From: Scatophagus argus
Lineage: Eukaryota > Chordata > Actinopteri > Scatophagidae
Direction: 5' to 3'
Length of the DNA stretch: 64,000 nucleotides
Assembly: GCF_020382885.2 (NCBI RefSeq)
Contig: NC_058501.1
Coordinates: 13,117,501 to 13,181,500, forward strand
The notes under the pieces are model-generated. The model saw nothing but the letters and a program-made list of their open reading frames with translations. It did not search any database and was not told the DNA's origin. Positions 22,581 through 34,291 of this stretch are shown piece by piece. A program made the position numbers and the translations under genes. Every line of letters begins with the position of its first letter. Position 1 is the stretch's first letter.

Positions 22581-25500
22581 CAAATGTTTAATAAATTCCT
22601 GCTAAATTAAGCAAAAATGTCCCCTCTATCATCCCAAAAAATGCAGAAAATACCAAATGAAAAGCTTACGTGGTTCATAATAATCATAGAACACAGCTGG
22701 AGCTGGCTGGAGGAGGCCAATCGGTACTTCCTGTCTAGCATCAAAACTAATGCATTCCTCTGAATTAAAGAGCTAGAGGGAGAGAAGTGTGAGAAATCAT
22801 TCAGTACTCGACATGTAAAATATTTTTGTATGTAAACAGATTTCAGTCTGACCTCGTTGAAGTAGAGCACCACTCTTCCATGGGAGACCTCATAATGGGA
22901 AATGTATCGTTCAGGCTCCGCTTTTAGCTGCAGAGAGACAAGAATTGTCTTGATATTGTAGCAGAAGAAAACACAAACATCTCAAAACCATTCGTCTCAT
23001 TTATTGCTTTATCTGAGTTTTGGTTTAAATGAACGCAGCTGCAATTTGTGAAGGGCTGGTTATAGATATATTTTGTTGTGCTTAAGTGTATGTTATAATT
23101 CCATAAATGAAGCCATCAATCAAGCCTTTGCAACAAAGAAGAGCACAAATCTAAACAACAAAAAGGAAGATTTCAGCATTATGGGACATTTATTTAAGTT
23201 GGATGAGAAGACTGATAACATGCTCATGTCTGTCAAGTATGAAAGCTAACTTATCTTATAGTTGTAAAATAAACACTAGATATTGGATTGAAACAACTAG
23301 TCTGAATCTGTTCAAAGTTAACTAAATCTGGAGTTATGTGTTGGACTATTTTCTTGGTCAGGACCTCCTGGAGTCTCTGCTGTTTGCCAGCTTACAAATT
23401 GCAGTTTTCACATTTTGTTTCGTATGTACAAAGGCTTGTACTTTCTCCTTTTCTACTGTGCAAAACACAGATATTTTCTTCTAATCTTTTGCGCTGATCC
23501 AACTGGGAGAATTTCATGTCCATTCCAGCTGCCTGACTGTCATTTACCCCAGCTTGACTCTTGGGAACATGAATAAGACACAATATGACCCACCTGAGAT
23601 AGCTCCTCCAACTTTGCACTGAGGAAACAATGATGAAGAGGAGGCAGAGAGAGATACTAACCATATCCAGGTCCTGAGTTTCAGCCTTAAATCCACTCAG
23701 AAGTGTTATGTCAGCAATGGCCATTCCTGTGAGATTTCTGTTCAGGCTATGACTACAAACAGAAAATGAATGAAAAACAGAGGTTGAGAAAGACACTGAT
23801 CAGCATTTGGGACTTTTTCCTGCAAAGCTCAATGTCTCATGAGTAAATGTCACATGAATCTGATTAACTGACCTGACACAGACTTTGTAGGTTACAGTCT
23901 CATCTGAAACTGTATTGCTAACAAGATCTCTCCTATTTCGGGTACGAGCATCAAACCACTCAATTGCTGATCGTGGCACTCGTGTCTCTGCATCCTCGTT
24001 GTTACCATAGTAATCATAGTAGTCATAATTTTCTATGACATCAGCTAGGGAAAGAGGAAATATTGTAACTATATAGATTTTATCAGCAATATGCGTGGTA
24101 GTCATTTGTTATCAGTGGCAAAAACTCACCAGTGTACTTCACCTTCCCCTCCACTGTCACCCTGATAGACACTTGCTTGCAATCGTCCTTGGGTTCCATT
24201 AGTTGGTAAGATTTTAAAACCTGTCAAACACACTGGTTAATGACTGTGAATGATGGCTTTCATTCAGCATATATACACACATTATTAATCAAACTTACTT
24301 TTATCTTGAAATTGCCTGTTCCTGTCATTTGTCCAATAATGTTGTTCCCTACAAATTTCTGGTACAAAAGACACATGCAAAATTAAGTAATCTAAGAATG
24401 AGGTTAAATATTTTTGTGTGTATTGAAGGAGTGATGCTGACAATACTCTGTGATACCTTAAGGCTTGTTTCGATCCTGTCCTGTCCTTGCAATTCAAGCC
24501 TTACAATGTCACTTTTTCCCAGGACTGTGAATTCTGTAATCAGATTTGTTTCGGGACTGGCAAGCCTCTTTATCTCATACTCTGCAAGAGCTTCCAGTGC
24601 AATGATGGTATCCTGCACATGGTAATAAAGTATTACATTATACACAATCTGATGATGTGGGACCTCATGGGAAATCGAGGAGATATGTCCAAAGACATTG
24701 ATTTTTTGGGTTCATGCAATCTCAATATAGCATCCTAATCACCTGTGATGACTGGAAGCCTCCATGAAAGTTCTCCTGACTGGTCAACCAGCAGGCTGCT
24801 TTGTCTGCCCACTCGGTGTGGCCAAGTTCCACTGCAGCTAGGAGGGCATAGGCGGTAGTCTGTACTGTGATAGCATCTACAGTTTTCGGGTTGGCATTAC
24901 TTGTCCACAAATAACAGCCACCCTCCCCTAATAATTAAGAAAAAGACAGTAAATAAATAAAAAAAAAAAAAAATTCAAACAACAGGATTCTGTGATACAC
25001 AGTTACTTTACACTTTAACCAAACTGAGCATGGTTGCTCTTAGGGTTGAGTGATATGTAAATATATGCAATAATATAAGTCACCATCACTGTTTCGAGCA
25101 CATTTCCACTTTAATATGCCTAATATATTATATAATATATTAGGCAAGAGCTAGAAAAGTAGCACAACAATATAACTATACTGGTAACGCTGTGACTCAG
25201 TTAGAGGGATTCATGGTGTTTGTTGGGCAGTTTTCAATTCACCCTCTTTGTCTGTCTTGATATGCAGGGTGTCTAGCATCAATGCACCCAATTTATATTA
25301 CATATTTTATCCATATCACCCACACCTATTTGATTTGATTGTACATGCCTTCCTTAGCCATTGCTTGAAGTTTTGTCCAGGCATTTGAATGATTTGTCTC
25401 CAGGCAAACTGCGAGGCAGTAGGCTGTAATGGCAACAGCATAAGGATGCTGAAGCTCCTCAAGGTGTGAAAGGAGATATGTTGTTGATCTTGAAATGCTC

Positions 25501-28500
25501 GCTTCCTGGCAGAAGATAGCGTGAGGGCAGTCATTTAATTTTTTGCACCTAATTTTCAGTGCAAATTATACACAGAGTAAATGCTTAGAAGTACAACAAT
25601 AACAAGGGCAGGAGTTGACAGTCATGCTAGCAGCTTTATGAAGTTATAGTTATACACAGCAGAGCTTCAAGATAAATGTTAATGTCGGCATGTTTACAGT
25701 GTTAATATGCGGATGTGGACATAGTGCAGTATTGTCATTATCTTATTCTAGCTTGTTGGCCTGCTAACATCAATTCAATTCAGTTTATTTATATAGCGCC
25801 AATTCACAACAAAAGTTATCTCATGACACTTTCCAATTAGAGCAGGTCTAGACCAAACTCTTTAATTAAATTGTAAAATAGAGAGAGCCCAACATTCCCC
25901 CTTGAGCAAGCACTTGGCGACAGTGGCGAGGAAAAACTGCCTGCTAATCAGCTAATTAGCTCCAATCACAAAGCTGGGCCTTGTGAGTATTTGGTTATAA
26001 ATGGTATTTTCACCCGCTAATGGTGCTAGAGGAAAGGTCACAGTTCATCCTCTGGCCAACACGAATGTCTGTAAAATACTAAATACATTCAATAATTGTC
26101 AAGATATTTTTGTCCGAGCCAAATGGGCAGAGTGACGAATGTTGCCATCCCAAAAGCAACACAGTAAGTCTCAGTAAGTTTCTCACCACATTACTTGTCT
26201 CTTTGGTTTGCAGGAATGGAAGGGACCGATGAAGTGCAAGAGCTACGAAAGCCGCCATGGATGCTTTTTGGTCATTCCCTTTCTACATTAAACACACAAA
26301 GGCAATAATCAATTCCAATTACTACAACTGATATTTCAACCACATGTAATACTGTTGTGATAGGCGGATGGGCATATTATAACATGTACAGGGGAGAGGT
26401 TACCAGAACTCCTCTGTGCAGCATTCGTTGTGTCTCACTGAATGACCCATCAGTCTCCTGTGCTGAAAGCAAGTAATTGACTGGGTCCCTGATCTCTTCT
26501 ACTGGTACCACTTGAGCTTTCCTGCCTTGCTGTCCAGAGGCCGCTTCTTGACGTTCCGCTATCAGTGATAGCACTTTCACTACAAGGGCAGTCAACCTGA
26601 AGGCAAGAAAAAAGAAGAAGAAAAGAATAGTGGATGGAAAAGTTTATTTATGATTTGTGATACAGAAAATGAGGAATGTTGATTTACTATGTGAAACACT
26701 GGAAATAACTACCAACATAAAACAGATTCTCACCAGTTGCTTGGTGTCACTGAAGCAAATGGAGGATAAGATCCATTCCTTTTATTCTTGAAAGTTGTAA
26801 TCCTCATAAAACCTGGCAAAGAAATTGTTTACAATGTTGAAAACAAAAAAGTCTATTGCCTAATTACTGAAATGCAGAGAGCGTAAGTAACATACTATAA
26901 TGCTTATTTGAAACAAGAAGATGAAAGCTTAGGGTCAATTCCAGTTCAACTTGAAAGTTTAAACATATTCAAAGTGAAGTTGACGAGATTGCAGAAACCA
27001 GCAGGAACAAGCTAGCAAGAGTCGCGTTGCACATAACATTACCATCAACTCTTAACAAGATCCATATAAATAGTGTCAGAATTTAAATTTGGCTCTTCTT
27101 CAATCTAAATTTATGTTCTTAGTCACAGAAAAAAGAAGCTGATTAAACATTATAACTGCTTCATGTGCTCCTACCATGTTCTATTTTATCAAGAGCATCA
27201 TCTCTGGAACCAGCAGGCAGGTCAAACCATTGGTCAGTCAGGTCAAGGTAGCGGAGGGCTGAAGCTGTGGGAGCCAGTTTTGTCATTGTTTGTTCTACAC
27301 AGCCTGTTGGCAATTGAATCAGGCGAGCAATCTTCTCAGGAGAAAGAAGGTTTTTCACATGTGAACTGCCAAATCCTTCTCCTGTTGGATGAAAGCACTA
27401 AAATAAGACACTGTGATTTACAAAGGTCTGTGAATTGTATGTTCGTGTCTAACAGCACACACCTTCCACTGAAGCGAAAATATTGGAGTTGGAGTCAGGG
27501 ACTGTGTCATCAGGTAAAGATCCATCAATAATTACATTCTTTGTGCTCCTTCCTGTCGTCATAAAGTACATGTAAATATAAATTATATTTAAGAATAAAA
27601 ATTACATCTGTTAAGCAAGAATCATTCTTGAACAACTCACCATCTAATTTAAACACATGAGTTTTTTCTGTTGTCATTTCTAGGCCCTCTGTCTACAACG
27701 TGAGAAAACAGAGAGCCAGATTACTATGTGTCCCTTGCTTCATGCATGAAAATATACAACCTTGAAGAAGCATGTCGGTTGAAATTAACATTACTCGTAT
27801 GCTCAGTAGGTAATATCTGATCGAGTACTCATAGACAACAAAGGCAACAATTATTATCAACAGCCCTTTTAGCAATTTATAAAAACTGACTGACTATTAG
27901 TGTAAGTACTGTATAACTAGTAAGTACTGATTAAAAAAATTCACTGATCAAAAAAGATTCAAATTTAAGTGTTCAGGGGCAAATGTTAATGTGTCTGTCA
28001 TGGATGCAGTGTCAACAAAGGCAAGAAATTTTAAAATCCAATATTGACTTCTGATGTTTCATATATGTTGCCATATTTATTTTGTCAAGGCGACCTCTGC
28101 TATAAAATCATTATTCTAAATAATGTCACTCACCAACACATTCAAAGGCTTCTCAATTGCGTCTGTACCAAATTCATTCTTCATATCGTAAAGTCGTATT
28201 TTGATGGGTATTGAGCCTATTACCATGGGGACAGCAGAGAAGGAGACAAACTGGGAGGACTGTGGCTCCACAGTAATGTTAACAAAAGATGCAGCAGTTG
28301 CTGAACCGGGGGAGCAAAGTCCCTCAGTTTGCTCCATATGAACTGCTACCTGTTGAAATACAAAAGTCCACCAAGACAAATAACATTAACAATAGAAGTT
28401 CCATTTGTGTAGTAGGTGGTTACTGTTTTAAATGCCACTTCATGTCAACATAAGGTTATATCTACCTGGAGCGTCTCATCGCCATAATTGTAGATAACAG

Positions 28501-31500
28501 GTGAAATAGACAGTTGCTCATATTTCCTCACTGAGTACGGCAGTCTCAGAGACACAAACTGATCCTTAAATGCTCTGAGCTCAGATGGCTGAACTACACA
28601 GAAACCTGAATGAAACAGGGGAATTAAACTGTTTTTAATGGGAAGCTCTTTGGTCAAATATCCAAGATATACTGTGTCTGCGAAGCAGGAAGCTGTTTTT
28701 ACCAGTGTTTGCAGACAAAGTGATGACCTGAATCTCCCACGTAGTTATGGAATCAGGAAGAGCCAAAGAATACCTAACAGTTTTCGATTATCATTAAATA
28801 CATTGGTTGTAAAAATGAATCTGAAAAATGCTTTGCATAAGGTAGAAAAAACAGAATTTCGCACACTGGCAATATTAAAAGCAACAGCAACAAAAGCAAA
28901 GGTTATTAACAAAATGTCTATATTTCATTGGACAAGAAAATATTACATAAAAACTATCTTAACATTTCACTGTCTGCCTCTTACCTTCCATTTCCATTTA
29001 CATCAAATTCTGTAAATGCAAAGCTTGGGGGGAAGAATCGTCGAATGTACTGAGCAGCCGTGTCCAAGAAGAACTCTTCAATATCTTCTCTACTTGCAGC
29101 TAAAAATAAGAAAAAGAAAGTTTTGCCATTAAACTCAGTGATAAGAATGCCACAGTTACTAAATGGCAACTAAGTAAATGTGTAAAGTACTGAATGTCCA
29201 CATGACAATTTCATCTCACTCCTGCCAAGTCCTTCCCGGGCATCCTCTTGTATCTTTTTTCGCCTCAGACGCTCCCCTTCCAGGCAGCATTTGAAAAAGA
29301 CATCTACACAAAGAGGATTTGGTTCCAACAGAGAGACTCTCTGTAGTCTTTCCTGACATGTTCGTTTCATGGGGATGATAGAAAACCCATGAACACAACA
29401 TTCTTGCAATTTTTCATCGGAAAAGTTTGATTCTGAAATGAGATTAAAAAGAAAAAGAATATACAAATTTTAAAAGATATTCAAGCAGAAATATCTTATA
29501 TTATGTCTGACCAGAGGTGTAATGCTAAAATTCTGTCTTACTTAAGGTCATAATTTCCTGTTGAAGATCCACAGAGCGTCGCGGCCGTGTAGATTGTGAA
29601 TCACAGCCAAGAGCTAGAAAAGTAGCACAACAGCATTAAAGCTCAGCATGGGTTAGATATGTGTATAGCTGTTTAAGTTTGGATGGTCATTTGCATTATG
29701 AAAACTATCATTTACTAAAACAGTCATTGGTGCATTAGTGGTTGCAGCTTCATTCTAATGTCTCATTCTTCTAGTCTCCTAGGGCAATATCAACACTGTC
29801 TTTGAATGTAATCTATTCTCTGTTATATTGAGTGTGATCCTTCTTTATTACATCTAGGCAGATTAAAAACACTGTAAAACACAACCTAGACTGGGTGAAT
29901 CAACATTAGCGTTAAACATTTTAAAGGACATAAATGAAGAAAACTGTTTTGTCGTACTGCTTTTCCACTTTGATTGGGACTGAGTTACAAAAGACAGGCC
30001 AGCATCAGTTAGTACAGACGCAGGATCAAGTCCTCCACTGTATGAGCAACCAAGGTCATGTGACTGCATAGAGGAGAAAACCTGAAAAGTGGAAACAAGA
30101 GCTTGGATTTATCATATTATAATATATGGGTTGAATAAAATATCACCAGTGTGTTTTGAAAGAAAGTGTATGTGGTAAAAGTGTTACCTGTTTGGTGGTG
30201 AGTTTATTATCTGCATGGAGTGCATAGATGGCTTTATCTACAGCGAGCAAAGCCACTCTGGCTTTCTGGCCATGTAAGTCAAACTCTAACACAGATTGTT
30301 TTCCAGGTTTAAATGGTCCTTTTTGTTCCACCTAAATTAAAGTTAAAATTTTGACATGGTCAATGTTAATTCAATGAATACATTTAAAAAACAACAACAA
30401 CAACAACAAAAAAAACCAACAACAACAACAGTAGCTGAAAGTAACCTAGACTAATCAGTATGCCTCCCAGTCTACCCTCCCCACCACACCTGAATTTAAC
30501 ACATGCAAAACAATACAAAAAGCATCCTAATTATGCAGAATGAATCTGTTGAAACCACACACAGTCATCAGAGGTAAAGTTCTGTTGGTTTACTGGCTCC
30601 CATTGCTCAGGCTGCCCTCTTATCTGTTCTGTTTACTCACCTTGACGTTTATCTCACATTCATCCCTGACATCGACCCATGCCGAGTCAGCAATGATGTT
30701 ACCATTCTGGTGAAAGTAGTAGCCAATCAGGCGAAAGGATGGTACCATATCGGACGTTATTTGCAATTGGCCTCTAACTGAAGTACCAATTCTGTAAGAA
30801 CCCGTTCTTAGTAGGATCCCACGGCTTAAGACCTACAACATAGTCAATTTAGAGATGTTAGGTACAAACAAACTATTGCTTTGTCAAAACAAACTATGCT
30901 GTATTCACTCAGATATGCCTCACCATATAGTATATAAACCCATTCTGTTGACCAGAGTTGGTGTTGTAATCTACAGTTACTGATTCCCCCACGGAGTACA
31001 CCCTGTTGGGAAAACTCAGGTACAGGTAGCTGCCACTCGGAGACGAAGCAGGTGGTATTACTTTGCTCTGTTTAAGGTCATCTGCTGAAACCTAAGAAAG
31101 TCATAGTGTTAAAAGTTAAACTCAACTAAAGGAAAAAGCAGTGATTTATCAATATAAATACTAACCTCAACAGTAATCCGATCTATAGTGGGAATATTAA
31201 ACACAGGAAACACTGCCCCCTCCTGGTTAGTGGTACCATCCCAAGCTTCCACCAAAGCTGATACACGAATCTGTACTTGCACACCAGATGCTGGGGAGCC
31301 ATCTGGGTGACGCACAAGAGCCTGTCATAACAACGGAAAATTGTTTTACATGCACATTAACCACACCTTACATTGTTGTGTACCAATTTGTAAGTTCAAT
31401 GCATACCACAACATCTAGCGGATATCCAGGGAGGAAATGTGAGCGAGTTCGTGAGAGATCTATGGTGTATTTGTGGGAGATGACAGGAAGGTAAACTTCT

Positions 31501-34291
31501 GCCTCCTGAATTTCACCACCTGGTTCAAAAAGTGCAGTTATCAGATGCAATGAAAAATTCCCAACATCTTCCTCCTCTTATCCCCTCTCAAGTTATTACC
31601 CTCTCAAATACACAACAAATGCACAACTCAAGTGATTTATACTACAATTTTTAGATAAATCATTTTTGTTAATATTGCTGTTATCTCTGAAGATTAAAAT
31701 TGCAATATAAAGTCTGTATACAAAAACAAAATGTTTTACACATAAAATATATTTTCCTCTTTACATCATGATAATTTTTAATTGCTGGCTCTTTTGAGAG
31801 GTTGCTAGCTTAAACGTTGCTATGTATTACAACAGTGTCCTTTACTTTGTATGTTGGTGACAAATACTGCCAAGTAGATTTGCGATCCCATTTGCAGTAA
31901 TTTTGAGAGGGAGCTCTCCTGTTTTTGGAGGTGCGAATCTAAGTCTGCTATCTTCAGAGAAGCGTCTGCAGCTCCACCCTGGACCTGCAAGAAATGACAG
32001 AACTTGTTGAATTTCTAGTGCCAACCCTAGCACACCAACACTAACACAAATTCTTTCGTTTCAAATCTTAAAATGAGCTGCATGATAAATTTTGCGTAGA
32101 TATTAGTTTCCACACCGAACCAGTCATCTCCAGTCCTCTGATAAAGTTAGGCTTCATTTTTTGACCATGGGTTGCACCTTTTCCTACCACTCCAAACTGA
32201 CAGTGGTAAGCCCCTTTAACCATCTCACCATGTGTATACCTGGAATAAATCATTGTAACATTGTAACTGTTGAAGCTAATACAAAAAGGCAAGATAAGAC
32301 TGAAAACATAAGCAAGCAACCTAATGATTACCACAATATTACATCCTGTTGTAAAACATGTGGACTAGCAAGCTTTTCTAATTATCCAAACTGCATTAAT
32401 CAAGATGGTAGTAGTCACTTAATGACATATACAGAGCTTTGTAGATACTTTTAGTTTATTTGTGGGTTTTATGACAAGTCAGCTGTTGAGCGTGTGCTAA
32501 GTTAGTGCTAGATAAGTTACAGAGTCATTTTTTTCAAAAATATTGAATAAACTAAAACTGTTACACCAGTGCAAAAGGATAATTGAAAAATGAGTGCAGC
32601 TTCATTCGTTAGGTGATCCAAAAACATAATTTTGGATGTGTTAGTAGCTAACAGATAAGCTAGGTAAGCAAACGCTAGCTGTTAGCCATAACATTAGCAG
32701 CAGAGTTAGCTGCTGACAGAGTTCTCCTATACAAAATTGATTAATGCAGCTTTAACAGGAAAACTTGGCAATAGAGTAAGTTTAATAGGAAACAAGTCGA
32801 AACTTACTTGGCTGAGATGGTGAAGTTAAGATGTTCTTCATTCAACAAAATATATCTTTGCTTCATTTCAATGTTCACTTCAAAACTGGGTAACACTGGG
32901 GTGTGTAACGATAAAAGATTTTTAGAAGGAAAAAATATTATCTAACAATTTATTTTAAAAAGAATGAAATCGCTTAATTAGCTTACCGAATTTTTGGACT
33001 TTAAACTCTCGGGAGGCAGGATGTGCTTCATCGTCTTCATAATGTGCAGTAATCTTCCATGTGCCCATTCTTTTTTGTAAACAAAACATACATGTATTAT
33101 TATGTCAAAGTCATCTGTGTTATCCTGGGAGTATATTACTGTTCATCTGTTTTAACATACTTCGAGACATCAGGTATGGGAAATGTGCCCTTGTATATTC
33201 CTCCTTTTGAAGCCTTAAGGGACTTCATTATTCTGTTTCCAGCAGCATTCTTGCATAAAGTGAGAAAAGTATGAATCATGAAATTAAACCTTGGAATTAA
33301 ATGCACATCTTTCAAAGTCCTCTTTATTTATAAGAAAATCTATCTACTCACAATAACTGATATCTGGAACACTCCTGCATGAGGTCTGAATGTGTGGTCA
33401 AGAGTGAATATTCTATATCTCACTAGAAGAGAGATAATCAAGATAAATAAAATAAAACAAAATAAAACATAAAATGACTTTAGACACAGTTACTGTTAAT
33501 CTTATGACTGTTTCTAGAGTTCTAAAGTTTCTAAAGGAGAATTATTTCACCTTATTTTGCATTTGTAAGCATTTCTTGATGTTCCTTTTACCTGTCTGTG
33601 TTGGATTGTAAATTGGCTGATCAGTCTGGATGAAGATATTGCCCCTGCTTTTCGATATCAGGACTTTTGTTTGTTTCCTTTCCCTAAAGGTGGGGCTCTC
33701 TGCGATTAGCAAAAGGTAGGACGGCCCATCATTACGTTGAGGCAACGCTGACATCAGGTCTCTTTGTATCTGTAAAGATGCAGATTAAAAGTTTGGGTTA
33801 ATGGCATCTCAGTCTTGTCTAAACTATTTGCTTTTTGCATGACTGGTGAAGTTTCTCTTACCATTAGCTCAACTGTTTTGATCTCCCCTTCTGAAGCACA
33901 CACAACAGTTTTCTTCTCAGACACAACAGTACCTTTCAATTCATGCTCCAGGTAGAGTGTAACAGGATTATTAAGATGAGCCTCTCCCATCTGGACAAAC
34001 ACTTTCTCATGAACACCTACATGAAACACTCGAGGGGCTGAGATAAAGAAACTGCACAAAAAGGTGAAAAATACCAGTTACCATATCCTTCAGTGCTATA
34101 TTTTGCATTCATTAACATCTATGAACACAGTGAAACATCTGATGTGCACCATATCTTGAAACAACAATCATTTAAAATATATTTAACTATACATTATATT
34201 ATATTATTATATACACTTACCTGTCCTTCAGAGAACACTCTGACTCCATGGTCAACACCAGGAAAAGTATAGATAAGATGTGGAACTTCAT
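21569..34291 (-). CDS. c4: Complement component C4
   Basis: C4 is the thioester protein cleaved by C1s or MASP-2 to give C4b, the covalent anchor of the classical and lectin C3 convertase. The gene has many small exons. The start at 34289-34291 opens a signal peptide ([15 protein letters not shown]) and the stop is at 21569-21571. Seen in order: MG domains (e.g. [17 protein letters not shown]); a basic RPRR beta/alpha processing site (exon 29542-29613); an anaphylatoxin with six Cys, ending GLGR before the C1s-type cleavage point (29220-29432); a thioester motif GCVEQ (27290-27304); a catalytic-type His in RMLHRG (26416-26418); a Tyr-rich acidic stretch and RNRR alpha/gamma site (23873-24044); and a C-terminal NTR module ending VDGCRQ. 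The RNRR site separates it from C3 and C5, and the C-terminal part ([23 protein letters not shown]) follows human C4. The His makes it C4B-like. Intron-internal details were not all resolved. Confidence 0.93.
23170..23262. repeat. Dispersed teleost repeat fragment
   Basis: This fragment in a C4 intron (GGGACATTTATTTAAGTT, GAGAAGACTGATAACATGCT) resembles the repeat copies at about 56040-56400 and 59120-59440. All share the pattern of a 'gggaaatat / gagaagat / ctcatgtctgt' repeat common in fish introns, as I recall it. Confidence 0.45.
23873..24044 (-). other. c4: C4 alpha/gamma junction exon with Tyr-acidic cluster
   Basis: This exon reads [14 protein letters not shown] followed by RTRNRR. 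The basic RNRR is the expected furin-type site that separates the alpha and gamma chains. Tyrosines embedded in acidic residues just upstream correspond to the sulfated tyrosines of mammalian C4. Confidence 0.75.
25118..25145. repeat. Perfect 28-bp AT-rich palindrome
   Basis: The sequence from GCCTAATATATTAT to its exact complement forms a loopless 14-bp inverted repeat inside a C4 intron. It directly abuts a copied splice-acceptor segment (25145-25169). Confidence 0.85.
25145..25169. repeat. 25-bp direct copy of the 29608-29632 splice-acceptor junction
   Basis: The 25 bases starting CAAGAGCTAGAAAAGTAGCA are identical to 29608-29632, where they form the intron end and the first bases of the C4 beta/alpha-junction exon. 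Here they lie inside a later C4 intron. Confidence 0.85.
25600..25770. repeat. Dispersed repeat fragment beside the SINE-like element
   Basis: Phrases such as GCATGTTTACAGTGTTAATATG and GGCCTGCTAACATC resemble the 'catgctaacatgctaa' fish repeat, also seen at about 54165-54300. The boundaries are approximate. Confidence 0.35.
25771..25942. mobile_element. SINE-like dispersed teleost repeat
   Basis: The segment begins CAATTCAATTCAGTTTATTT, continues ATATAGCGCCAATTCACAAC, and ends near GGCGAGGAAAAACTGCC. This is a sequence I recognise as a very common interspersed element of percomorph introns. The exact family name is uncertain. Confidence 0.6.
27175..27381 (-). other. c4: C4 thioester exon (GCVEQ variant)
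   Basis: This 207-nt exon encodes [20 protein letters not shown] and then [16 protein letters not shown], which aligns with the thioester region of C4. The canonical GCGEQ is GCVEQ here (codons at 27290-27304). The thioester-forming Cys and Gln are both retained. Confidence 0.9.
29220..29432 (-). other. c4: C4a anaphylatoxin exon
   Basis: The exon carries the anaphylatoxin pattern CC...C...C...CC ([27 protein letters not shown]), ending in REGLGR, the Arg after which C1s or MASP-2 would cut. The next exon begins with [10 protein letters not shown]. Confidence 0.85.
30387..30430. repeat. AAC microsatellite
   Basis: Two runs of AAC repeats separated by an A-rich spacer, in a C4 intron. Confidence 0.8.
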
